Positions 45,717 through 55,833 of a DNA stretch of 64,000 nt are shown in pieces (the stretch's first letter is position 1; the number at the start of each line of letters is the position of its first letter). This stretch comes from Enoplolaimus lenunculus (Eukaryota; Nematoda; Enoplea; Enoplida; Thoracostomopsidae), in contig JASANG010000102.1 of the NCBI GenBank assembly GCA_030248215.1, positions 163,183 through 227,182 on the forward strand. Reading direction: 5' to 3'. Made by a program: the position numbers and the translations under genes. The notes beneath the pieces are model-generated. The model had not been told where the DNA came from and made no database searches. It saw only the letters and a list, made by a program, of their open reading frames with translations.

Positions 45717-47135
45717 CTTTTCAGCAGTTTCAGTTCACTAACTGTCCATTCAGCACGTGCTACGGATACAGATAACGTAGAAAACTCTCACTGCACTTGT
45801 GTTCGACAAGTAAATTGAATTAAGCCATTGAGCTTAGAATCTTACCATAAGTCAAATTGTATCGAAATATTTCGCCACAACGCTCTACTCTACCGACATC
45901 ACCAGACTTCGGGCTAAAGTTTTCGCAAGCTGCCGGTAAATCAGTTGAAGATGAGCTTGAAAACAAACAGACAAACCGTTCGTGGATAGTTTTATGCGGT
46001 TACAAATGCTTTTTTATGGAAATATCGACAAAAGCAATAAAGACACGGAAGAATTTTGTTTAAAAAGCTTTTTCAGCAGATAAGCTTCCGCGATCGTCAG
46101 CCGTTTCACAGGCCAACAACCGCTTTTTAGTTTTGAGCTTCTTTGAACTCAGCAGAAATACCTATCGGTTTCAGCCACATCGTTTGCAGAAGCCCTCGAA
46201 TGGCCAGTATTTCGATTTTCGTTCCCGAAGAATAAATACACCCCCCATTTCTGAAATCTGAGTGGACATGTCTACATCGACTGATGTTACTTTAAAACAC
46301 GTCCAGGTTTCGAATGGTTCTATAAAAGAATAGGTTTAGATTTGCAACGCTTAGGCTTAGGCTTAGGAATACGCTTAATCTATTGTTACGCCCCTTAAAG
46401 TAACATTGGCGCTTAACATTTATGCTTTGTAAGATTTTGCTAGTTTTGTTGGTGACGAAACGAATGTCGTGTCATAGTATCCAGCTAACGATGCATTTTC
46501 AGTCTGATATCAACAAATAACGTCGACAACGCTTCTGATGAGGTGCTGGAGTCTTTCTTGCTCATCTTATGTTGCTCAAGTTCTTTGAACGCGGTCAACA
46601 CAGCTTCAGATTGATGACAAAATAGATTGAGTTCCAATCTGACTTTCCCATATTGTATCGGATAGGGGTGTTACAGTAATTGTAATGATTTTGTGAATAT
46701 TTCTTTGATCCGAAAAATTCTGCTGCGATCAATACAATTGTGTAATTTTAAAGTGTATTGATGTCACATGCTAGTCCCTACTTATTTTTAACTCATACGG
46801 TGAAAACAATGTAAACCCGACCCGCGTTTACCTGCGGTTACCCACGGGTACCCGCGGGCAACGTGCAGTTCTGCAGCCAAGATCGACTCACTTATTATAG
46901 AAAACGTTGAATTAAAATTTCTATCATCTGCGATGTTCGGTGAGCTGGAAGTCAATAACTCCAAAACTGGACCCCTACGATCCAGTTCGGTGTGTTCCTG
47001 GTCGAACACTTTCACCAGCCCCACAAACCAGGATCGCCAAATGTCAGGTAAGTTCGCGCTGAAAAGCCATTGCTTTGATCGAAAAATTCGTATTTATTTC
47101 TAATTTTAGACTGCAAGAATGATAATGGCAGATAA
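45717..47135 (+). CDS. Unrecognised multi-exon gene
   Basis: Best supported are the last two exons, 46901-47047 and 47110-47135. They are joined by CAG|GTAAGT and TAATTTTAG, both phase 1, and read SPTNQDRQMSDCKNDNGR before TAA. An exon from 46077, after CTTTTTCAG, is open for 60 residues and includes SQANNRFLVLSFFELSRN and FDFRSRRINTPPISEI. It may end at CA|GTATTT near 46207 or at TGA 46261. Other candidate exons are 45852-45998, one starting at 46494 after CATTTTCAG, and one starting at 45717 after TACTTTTCAG. The joins between 45717 and 46900 are not settled and A2 at 46282 lies in an intron. The product would be Ser/Asn/Thr-rich and probably disordered. Several antisense frames are also open. 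Function unknown. Confidence 0.42.
46282..46411. mobile_element. A2 MITE, shortened
   Basis: GATGTTACTTTAAAACACGT start and CCCTTAAAGTAACATTGGC end; one hexamer block lost. Confidence 0.8.
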
Positions 47136-47224
47136 ATAACTAACAATCTTTGCATAGTTGTGACTGAAATCGGTTGCTAAATACTGTCTCCATCAAAATA
47201 ATACAACCAAGAGTCGACGCTGAC

Positions 47225-47385
47225 TGTGTTTTACCAGAGTGGGAAACTGGGTACGTTCTGTGTAGAACGGCATATGCTCAGCGCACGTTGCGTTTTTGGC
47301 CTACGCCACAGTGACAGTGGGTACAACTTGTGCGAACCATGGCAGTGTGAGTACACGGCATCGATAACGCGTCGCTTATAGTTGA
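47225..47385. repeat. Family J remnant
   Basis: CACGTTGCGTTTTTGGCCTA and TGTGCGAACCATGGCAGTGT match the middle of the J element at 6976-7310. Confidence 0.45.
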
Positions 47386-48132
47386 ATTTAGTTGTATTGC
47401 ATGTGAGTAGTATCGGAGGAACTTTTGAATCCTAAGGAGTTCACTATATATAAGGAGCCGACTTTAATTTTAATTAACTTTGCCATACCGTTTTATTTAA
47501 TACTGTGAAGCCGATTTGAGTGTAGTTTGACCTTAATTCTAAATTGTTTGCGCAATAACAACTTTGCATACAGCGTGAGAGCTCACAAAAGTAGAAGCTG
47601 AGTTTGTGTTTTCCACCGCGTTTGTGACCAAAATGGCAGATGGTAAAAAAATAAAATCGACTTCGGCTTACAGGTTTATTAGCTGGGTTCGGTTCAAAAT
47701 AAAATTTATTTCATTTTTGTCAGTTGGCAATTTAAAGGTAGATTGAAGTGTAGCAGTTTTTTCGTTTTGGATCAATTTTTAATTTTATATATTAAAATTA
47801 GTTAAATTTAAAATAATGGCCGTTTGTTATACTGTGGGGCGTACAGCGCTTGGTAGAGGTCAAAGAAAGTTGTCGCTCGCTATGCTTGATCATAAAAATC
47901 GTTGCGTGATGATGTTAATACCACATCTAAGCTTTTATGCTACCGTTATTTGATCCGTTTATTTTTCCGTCACTAATAAACTATTAACATCCATCACATT
48001 ATACATACAACACTGTTGAATACTGCACGCTGAACACTTTACCCATCGCAGCAGTGTGCATTTCTTACCTCAGAAGTAGTCAAAACCGTTCTACAACTAT
48101 TATACATGTATCTAATTATTAATAGCTATGTA
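47386..48132. other. No gene recognised
   Basis: An ATGGCAGATG|GTAAAA start-plus-donor at 47642 is the only exon-like signal, and no following exon was found. Confidence 0.3.
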
Positions 48133-48138
48133 TTTATT
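48133..48138 (-). terminator. Poly(A) signal of gene copy 3
   Basis: AATAAA on the minus strand two bases after the stop codon. Confidence 0.45.
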
Positions 48139-48140
48139 GT

Positions 48141-49039
48141 TCACGCTGCTAACGTTTGACGTTCTGTTAATTTTAATTGTTTCGTTGTTTTAGCATGTTT
48201 TTTGGATAAAATAAGCTCTTTGAGCGATGGAAATAGTTTTCTAGCGTTTGATTCTTTATTTGAATCTTCATTTACTGTTTTCTCAACTTCGCTATCCTGT
48301 TCTTTAACGTCAGAAGTTGGTTCTGTTCGAGCGTTTCGGTTGAGTCCAACAGATGACAGTGGAAGTCCTGTGATCAAAGACGGATACAGTTGTTGAATTG
48401 GAAGCCGTAAAAGATTAAGATTTGCCAATGAATGACCCCATTGCACATTTACATCTTCGTTTGTTTTAGTGACATGCCCTTGAAGAGGCCATCGAAGGCC
48501 TGGTTTCGAAAATGGAATGACAATTCCGGCGTTGAACGAATCCTTTCTTGAACTGAATCCGCCTCCCAAATCAAATTGTTGTCGCTTTTTTGGTTCAGTA
48601 AATTTTAAATTACCACCGAATAAATAGCTCACTTTCTCTTTGACCACACCGGTACCAAACGTCAGCCCGAATGGGTCTAGCACCCCAATAGAGGGATTGT
48701 CTTTGAAATTGGGCAGGCGTCCGCCATTTGCGACAATTGCCGGATAGAGTTGCTTAATCGGGATGTTGAGTTTGTTTAGCGGTTGAACGTGAACTCCAAC
48801 CCCAAAAGAGTCCTTTTTATCTCTCAGTACACCAACACCAACTTCCTGGTTGAACGGAGCAAAGTAGTCCACACCGTTGTTTTCGACAGTTTCTTGGCCA
48901 GGAAGGTTTATGTTCGGAAACACATTGACGTATCCTGGAATTGGTTTGTTTCCAGGAATGGTTATTCCGGTCACAATTTCACGCGTTCGTTTTCGTATCG
49001 AAGACGGTTCCCAGAATTGCGAAAAATCAATTGCGGCCA
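48141..49039 (-). CDS. Glycine-rich family protein, copy 3 (main exon)
   Basis: Starts at 49039 after TATTTTTCAG (phase 1) and stops at TGA 48141-48143, the same length (899 bp) as copy 2. Core and tail match copy 2, except a block around GGRLPNFKDNPSIG and LRLPIQQLYPSLITG, where it follows copy 1. The tail is charged (TSDVKEQDSEVEKTVNEDSN) and ends RQTLAA. The first exon was not found. All frames and splice sites are intact in the three copies, so all may be expressed. Function unknown. Confidence 0.8.
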
Positions 49040-49364
49040 CTGAAAAATACAGTTTTCAATTATAAGGTTCATTCCGAATCTCTGGCAAATATTTCAACTT
49101 ATATAATTTATTTCGCAGAACTAAGACCTGAATAATAAACAATTTGTTTCAACGTTGCTAAAACTCAATTGCAGATGCTAAAACAATAATGACTCTACAC
49201 AGGTGTAGACGTCATCCTTATTTACCACAGGGTGAGTCTGGATCATTACTTATTTGCATCTACACCCGGGTACACTTGCGATAAGCATTCGTTTCCAACA
49301 GGTTGTAAAATATTGTGATTAAAAATGCCACTAATTTCGTCATGAACTTTTGCAGAAGTTGTCT
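49040..49364. other. No gene recognised
   Basis: Upstream flank of gene copy 3. It contains a palindrome around 49190-49290 (ACACAGGTGTAGACGTCATC and a CTACACCCGGGT counterpart). Confidence 0.35.
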
Positions 49365-49728
49365 AAGGGTGTCGTGTGCGACACCGTCTATCGGAGTACT
49401 TCGATGTCCGTCGCCGTCAATCACTGTCCGTCATCTCATACAGGATTCTGTGACGGATGGTGGCGAATGGTGACAATCGGCACAGGGATGACATTAAAAT
49501 GTTTAAAAAACATAGCGCTATCATAATTTTACTATAGTTTTCAGCTGCCAGATACTTGTCATGCAGCACCATCCGTTCGTCACCATACGGTATAGTACGT
49601 CAGTAATTCGCGTACGATACCACTTGGCGATAGACGGCGACAGAAGGCGCCGCACGGCGCCGGACATTGACGTACGGTACAGCACCGCGTCGGACGTTGG
49701 GACGTCGTCAAATGTATAGCGCCACCCA
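49365..49728. mobile_element. Family D MITE, long
   Basis: AAGGGTGTCGTGTGCGACAC start and GTATAGCGCCACCC end; filled with CGTACGGT and GGCGCC motifs plus an internal AT-rich insert. Confidence 0.6.
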
Positions 49729-50259
49729 TTGAAGTCTGGTCTCTGCTATGATTTATAGCGCGGGCACACTCGTTAAACCGAAGTTTCAAAATACACCCAA
49801 GCGTTTTTTGGCCAAGTACCTACTGTAGCCAATTTATAGGACGTAAATTTCTTCGTTTCAAGATTGTCTTGTACTCAAGAATTAATTTTCTGATTTTTAT
49901 GTATGTAAAAAAAGTTCCGTTTATATTCTTAAGAGTGTATATAAATAATTTAATTTCAAAGATATTTCGTGTTGAGCTTACGCAGTTCATAACACAAGTT
50001 TACGTAATTTCAGCCTCATATTTGTGAAACATTTATGAAATTTTAATGTCTGGAATTCAAGACATATATATCTGGATAAGACATAACTGTCTTAAATTTA
50101 AGACATTTTTTGAATATAAGATAATTTATTTAGAGTGTAGATTAAAGGTCATATAAAAGTTTAGTGATTTTAAGTATTAAAATTTGGGTAATAAACATTA
50201 TAGTTAAAATGTCAATACAATATTCGTTCTGCAGTAACAGCAGATGGAGGCCTAGAATC

Positions 50260-50653
50260 CAGGGTGTAAACGAATAGTAAAAATAACGGAAACGAATATT
50301 GATCAAAATAACGGAAACGAAAAACGTATATTGAAGATTAAAAGTTTCAGAAACGTTTATATTTATCTGCCAACACAAGAGAGCTGTGCAAATACACACC
50401 GGGTTTTCTAAAACTTTAAACAAAAATAGCGGATGCATCGAAATTTTTAAGATTTTGGATGAATTTCGTAATTTTTATTTCATTTCGAACAATTACAGAA
50501 GAATACCTGTAAATGAAAAATTAATAGCTATATACGTGATTTATAACTAATTTTGAACGTAAAAATAACAGAATTTGTGTTATTTCTATAATGAAAACGG
50601 AAACGGACACCAATTGTTACGGGAAACAGAAATTGATATCCGATTACACACTG
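50260..50653. mobile_element. Family C MITE, long
   Basis: CAGGGTGTAAACGAATAGTA start and TATCCGATTACACACTG end. The body is shared with 60987-61311 in reverse. Confidence 0.78.
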
Positions 50654-51010
50654 CTACACTCTTAAAGCTTAAACTAAGTCGATTTAAAGTTCAAGCTAAT
50701 CCAGCAGTATTATACTAACTTTCTATATTAACTAAACTAACAGGTATGGGGGTTACGCTTAAACTCATTTAAAATCTTACATATTTTCAGTTTAAGAGAA
50801 TCTTAATGAACTGATAGATACAAAAATTTCTGGGCTGCACTTGTTACTTGAACTAAAAATAAGTTTACTTAAACTCGTGCTAAACTTAAAAACACGTTCG
50901 TTTAAGTAAAACTTAAAATTTTAGTTTCGTTAGTCGTCCAGCCATTTGCGTTTTACTTAAACTGATATTCAAGTTTAATTAAACTATAAATTACTTTAAG
51001 TTTTTAGATA
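50654..51010. repeat. TTAAACT-rich repeat region
   Basis: Many near-palindromic CTTAAACTCATT and AGTTTAAG motifs; weakly similar to 9060-9130. Family unclear. Confidence 0.35.
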
Positions 51011-51681
51011 GTAAAATCACTAAACAGAGCCCGGTTTTTCGACATATTTGTCTTTTTACGCATGTAGTCACAAAGTAAAATGGCAGACGACAAAATCATT
51101 TTAGGCAAAAATCTGTATACCCTTCAGCTACACTTATGATGATTGTCTACCTTTAGATTCTAGTTTTTGACAAATACAAACTCACCTGTTGAAATGAACA
51201 TCAAAATTAAATTTAAAACACACATTTTATTCTTCATTCTGATCGCTGTATTGATATTCGCACAGCATTCAAACAATATTTGCTGCAGTTAAACAGTAAT
51301 ATTTTTTAGTAAAAATTGTCTTGCACGCCAAATAAACATATACCAGGGTGCAAACGAAATTCCGGTTCCTGGAAACAAACCTGGTATTTTCTTACTATGC
51401 GGTTTGGCTATTAAACCCGGCATTTTTTCAATAATTTCAATAATTTCTGGTGTTGTTAATTTTGTGTTTTCAAAGTTAATGTTGATGTAAAAGTGATTGA
51501 TGTTTTATTTGGAAACCTTTACACAAGATTGCCACCAAAGAGGAAAGTACTGATTGTACAGAATTGTTGAAATTTGTATGTTAGCGCTTAAATTTAACCA
51601 CCAAAACGTTGCAGGTTAGCATATCCGATGATAAAAAGACGTTAAAATCATCGTAAATGGCAGTATTTAAGATCCGTTGTG

Positions 51682-51884
51682 CGGACCATGTTACTTTAAG
51701 GGGCGTCCAGGGTTCTGGTGGGTCCATAAAACAGTAAGTATGGATTCTAGATTACATTTTTTTGCTTAGGCTTAGGCTTAGGCTTAGGTTTAGGTTTAGG
51801 AACACATTTTTGCAACGTTTAGGCTTAAGCTTAAGAAAACGCTTAATCTACAGCTACGCCGCCCCATAAAGTATTACATTGGCC
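51682..51884. mobile_element. A2 MITE nested in F
   Basis: GGACCATGTTACTTTAAGGG start and TATTACATTGGCC end; long hexamer block of five units. Confidence 0.88.
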
Positions 51885-51957
51885 CATTGTGCTATATTTT
51901 AATATTCGGTCACAATTACTTTTCACTATCCTGTTTTTTTGGTCTCGATATGATATC

Positions 51958-52194
51958 TGCACCGTGAATTCCAGTGAGTTGTTTAAAATAAAACTCGGAG
52001 AACAAATTGGTCATTTCTGGTTATTTCTGAGTTAATGTATTAACTCACTTTGGGCTTATTTTATTTAGAGTTAGTTGATTAATTAACTTAAAATGCGTTC
52101 AAACAATCTAAATTTTGAGGTCAGAAAACCTAATTTAGACTCTATAATTCATTTCATTCTGAATTAAAATCAATTTACTGGAATTTACAGTGTA
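51958..52194. mobile_element. G MITE nested in F
   Basis: CACCGTGAATTCCAGTGAGT start and TTACTGGAATTTACAGTG end. Confidence 0.8.
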
Positions 52195-52259
52195 ATATCG
52201 TTTTATTCCGATTCCGTTCCCGGTTCCTGTATATTATTCTGGTTGCACCCTGCTATAGC

Positions 52260-52836
52260 TATATGCATGGTACATTGGTATGGCTCTACGCAAAGCAAAA
52301 TCCTATATAGGTACACTGTTCTTATTGGATGCGCCGTTCACAATATATTACTTTACCCTTGCTACAAAATGTGTCTTAAGATACCTAGAGTTAACGCATA
52401 ATTTTGTGGCATGGGTTAACTTTGTATTGTGAACAGTACACAATGATTTATAAACTTGAATAATTCACAAATTTTTGTTATTGTAAAAACAACAAATCCA
52501 ACTTGCATTTCGAGTGCAAAAAATTCTAAAAAAACAACAGACAGTCTTAATTAATAATTTTGATACTCAGGCTGATATCGTTTTAAAATAGTAGGAATTA
52601 AAGATTGAAAAAAACTCTTATTAATTGTTACAATCATTTTCCAGTTGTATAAAACCATGTGTAACGCAGTATTTTAAGTGTGCATGAGTATCACAAAAAA
52701 TTTTAACAATCAAACCTAGCGAACGAAACAAATTTTTTGACTTTTAGGTTTAGCAAAATGTTCTAAACCATTCTGATTATTTACCATTTCTACAGGAATA
52801 TCGGTAAAATGGCAGAAATCACTTTTATCCGCTCGT
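52260..52836. other. No gene recognised
   Basis: AT-rich, no supported frame or repeat. Confidence 0.4.
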
Positions 52837-53013
52837 AGTCAATGTAAAGATCAGGGGCAGACCATTTTCTGCAGGTCTGCAATAGAGCTAGTTTAAACAA
52901 TAGACTAGTTTTTGCTTCGGTTTATTTTTAGGCTTAGGTTGAGCTCATCTTTCGCTTACACTTCGGCTCAAGTATATGACTATGCTGTTGTTTCGGCCCT
53001 GTTCTGTATATTG
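52837..53013. mobile_element. A1 MITE
   Basis: GTCAATGTAAAGATCAGGGG start and CCTGTTCTGTATATTGACC end; hexamers strongly decayed. Confidence 0.78.
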
Positions 53014-53051
53014 ACCGACTTCTTTATGTGCATACATTCCTGATTATTTTT

Positions 53052-53340
53052 ATATTTCCGCTTGAAAATAACGGAAACGAAAAACGGATAATTAAGTGTA
53101 GAAGTTTCAAAAACGTTTTTTATGCCAACACAATTGATGCGTGCATATATTTACCGGTTTTTCAAGAATTCGAGAGAAAAAATGGCGGACGCATACGAAT
53201 TTTTTAAGATTTTATATGATTTTCAAATTTTTATTTTGTTTCAAACAACTGCAGCATATCTGCAAGAACATAAAAATAACAACAGAATTTCCGTTATTTA
53301 CATAACCAAAACCGACACTGATTTTTTCCGGAAACGAGGA
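53052..53340. mobile_element. Family C MITE, right end overlapping A1
   Basis: GAAAATAACGGAAACGAAAA start; the body matches 50260-50653, including ACACAATTGATGCGTGCATA. The right TIR is replaced by A1 sequence. Confidence 0.6.
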
Positions 53341-53494
53341 CTGTAACAGTAGTATAAACATATCTGTAAGCCTAACCCTAAACGTAAAGAATGAGCTAAT
53401 ACTTAAGCCTAAAGAAAAAAAATTAGTCTAAAGCTTAACTTTACTTTATCGCAGTACCGCAGAAAAACGTTGCGCCCGCGATCTTTACAGCCGC
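53338..53494. mobile_element. A1 MITE, left TIR missing
   Basis: Begins at GGACTGTAACAGTAGTATAA inside the normal A1 order and ends GATCTTTACAGCCGCC. Confidence 0.7.
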
Positions 53495-54129
53495 CAAAAT
53501 CTTTGTACAAAAAACTCGATTTTATAAGTTTGTTTAGTCTTTAATATTAATTAATTAAAAAGATAATTATCGCACCGAAAAGATTAATGAAAAATTTAGT
53601 AATATGATATTTGTTATGCGATGCTAAACGTTTTTGTTTTCGACTCACAGCGTAAAGAAAGAGCGCGGCAGACCAAAACGAGCAATGTGTGCAATTGCAA
53701 TTATTGCAGCGTTACGCGAATCTCTATTTAAACAATGTCAATGTTAGTTTGCATAATGCAGTCGACAGCATTAAAAGATTTGCACGAGTGTTGGTAAATA
53801 TGTTTTATTCTCAGTCTTTTCTACAAGTTCAACTCAGATGACGATTGCTCAAACGACAATTAAACTAATTTTATTATATTGTAGTACGGGTAAACGAACA
53901 ATGTACATCGCGATTCTGTATGAAATTTCAATTCCGGTTCAAACTCTCAACAAAAAATTGTTCCAGTTTGAATTTCGGCTTATCATTCTGTTGTTGTAAT
54001 TCTTGCATTTTAGCTAAATGGACAATGCGTGGCATTTATTAGTTATTGGCCAAAAATTTAACTAAGTAAAAACTTAACTCAACGATTTAAGTCTTTACTT
54101 AACCTTATCACTCATAGAGTATGCTATGA
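53495..54129. other. No gene recognised
   Basis: AT-rich, no supported frame or repeat. Confidence 0.4.
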
Positions 54130-54385
54130 GCAACTAAATACGAATGATATACGAGCAATACTAGACACTGCGCAGCGTTTACAATCCTAACATATATATG
54201 CGCAGTGTAAAATCTCCACAAGAGAAAAGAGCTTCCTCGGGCTCGAGCGTTAAGCACGTATAGCTCACTGGCCGTCGTAAACGCCACGAAATCGTGAGAC
54301 TATATATGGATCGAATCTTACCTTGAAGTTACATCTCATATGAAATTGAAAATATTTATGTCAGAAAGAGTTAAGTATAACTTAA
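54130..54385 (+). repeat. tRNA-derived SINE-like repeat, second copy
   Basis: GCTTCCTCGGGCTCGAGCG, CGTATAGCTCACTGG and GGATCGAATCTTACC correspond to the leader, A-box and B-box of the copy at 43480-43745. More diverged. Confidence 0.55.
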
Positions 54386-54726
54386 CTAAATACTAAACTA
54401 ACATTTCAGAACACCAGCTATTTTCGGCCGCATCTAATTTTGAGCTTAAGAATTATATTCGACGTAGTTTTTGACAACGAATATGGACAGTAAATCTGCA
54501 AATTCGGAGTTTTTGCGCAGATGAGTTGGACTAAAATAGCGCGTGGCGTTTGAGATAGTAGAATTTTCAACTTTGAATACAAGAATTTAAAGAACAACAG
54601 TAAATTTATTTGAAAGATTTTATTTACAGAAAAGACAGCGTTTTACCAAAATTGTTTGCAGCGATGTCGGACCATTGTGATTCTGACGTAATTTATTAAG
54701 TATTGTTTAATTTCTGTTAAACCCTA

Positions 54727-54990
54727 CTCACACGTGCAAGTTTTTGCTGTGAGAACTTGCAGCTGCAACTTGCACTTGCAAGTTTCATGAAAAATCCCGT
54801 TTGAAAAACTTGTAGCTGCAAATAATTCATTAAAAATCATAGCAAAGAATTCAGTTCACATGTGTGAACAACCATGCAAGTTCACTGATTTTAGTGCCGC
54901 TACTTTCCTATTGGCTGATGAAAAAATGCAATTCTGCGTGCAATTTGCAGCTGCAAGTTCTCGCAGCAAAAACTTGCACGTTTGAATAGT
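54727..54990. mobile_element. Family K MITE, full length
   Basis: CTCACACGTGCAAGTTTTTG start and GCAAAAACTTGCACGTTTG end are inverted. ATGTGTGAACAACCATGCAA lies at the centre. Confidence 0.85.
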
Positions 54991-55445
54991 GTTTTACTTC
55001 ATTGTAAAAATTCATCAGTTTCAAAGTAGTATATAATACAATCACAATTAGGAATTTATATAGAAGACCGGATCAATTGACAGTTTTAAAAACACAGAAT
55101 TTACCGGTTTTAAAATCTGTGGTTCGGTAGGAAATAGTCTAGATACCGGGGTGGGGGCGAAGGGTCTTCTATTCCCAGCTTATTCCCGCAGCGTTTCTAA
55201 CGGCGGAGCGAGCATATACATTCCATAAAAAATGGTGCATTGAAGGCGAAGCCCTGTTTTCGCAATATGTATAAAAGCAATTTCGCAGAAATATTGTCGA
55301 AATTGCATCTCAATGCAATACAGAGTTGCACCACACTTCTCCAATAGCGTTGTATCTCTGTGTCAAATTGTAATATTTTGCCTCATTTCGTTCTAGAAAA
55401 TTTTTTTCTAGTTCCAACAAACACTCTGATGTGGTAATGGTCTTA

Positions 55446-55828
55446 ACCAGGGTGCGACCGGAGGTGAAAAATGCCGGAGCCGGAACCGGAGGTCAGCACA
55501 ACTGGCCAGAGCCGGAGGTGAAGCCAGCAATGAGGCGAAATTAAATAGTTAAAATAATGTTTAATTTGTTAATTTTAGATATCTGTAATGTCTTGTTGAA
55601 TCGTTTGGATTTATGCGATCATTTTTTACGAATTTTCGGTAATTCTTTCTTCAGAATTGTGCCAAAAGTTAAAACGAACCGCGCCAAACACATAAATTTT
55701 GTAAACCTATACAAAATTTAACTACGAAATTGCCGGAACCTACGGCAACAATTCTACCGGAACCGGAGCAGGTCAATTTTCTGCCGGAGCAAAAGCCGAA
55801 GGCAATACCTCCGGTTTTACCCTGGTAA
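55446..55828. mobile_element. Family E MITE at the 3' end of the DSL-like gene
   Basis: CCAGGGTGCGACCGGAGGT start and ACCTCCGGTTTTACCCTGG end. CCGGAGCCGGAACCGG runs lie inside each end. It ends 6 bp from the stop codon of the DSL-like gene, so it forms most of that gene's 3'UTR. Confidence 0.8.
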
Positions 55829-55833
55829 CCGGT

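Larger units (their letters stand above)
51343..52252. mobile_element. Family F element with two nested MITEs
   Basis: CCAGGGTGCAAACGAAATTC start and TTCTGGTTGCACCCTG end form TIRs with internal TTCCGGTTCCTG. A2 (51682-51884) and G (51958-52194) lie inside; without them F is about 470 bp. Confidence 0.68.

Noticed and set aside
46788-47024. Minus-strand exon reading FVGLVKVFDQEHTELDRRG.
   Set aside because: Good splice sites, but the plus-strand exon pair with matching phase and a stop is better supported; kept only as a finding.
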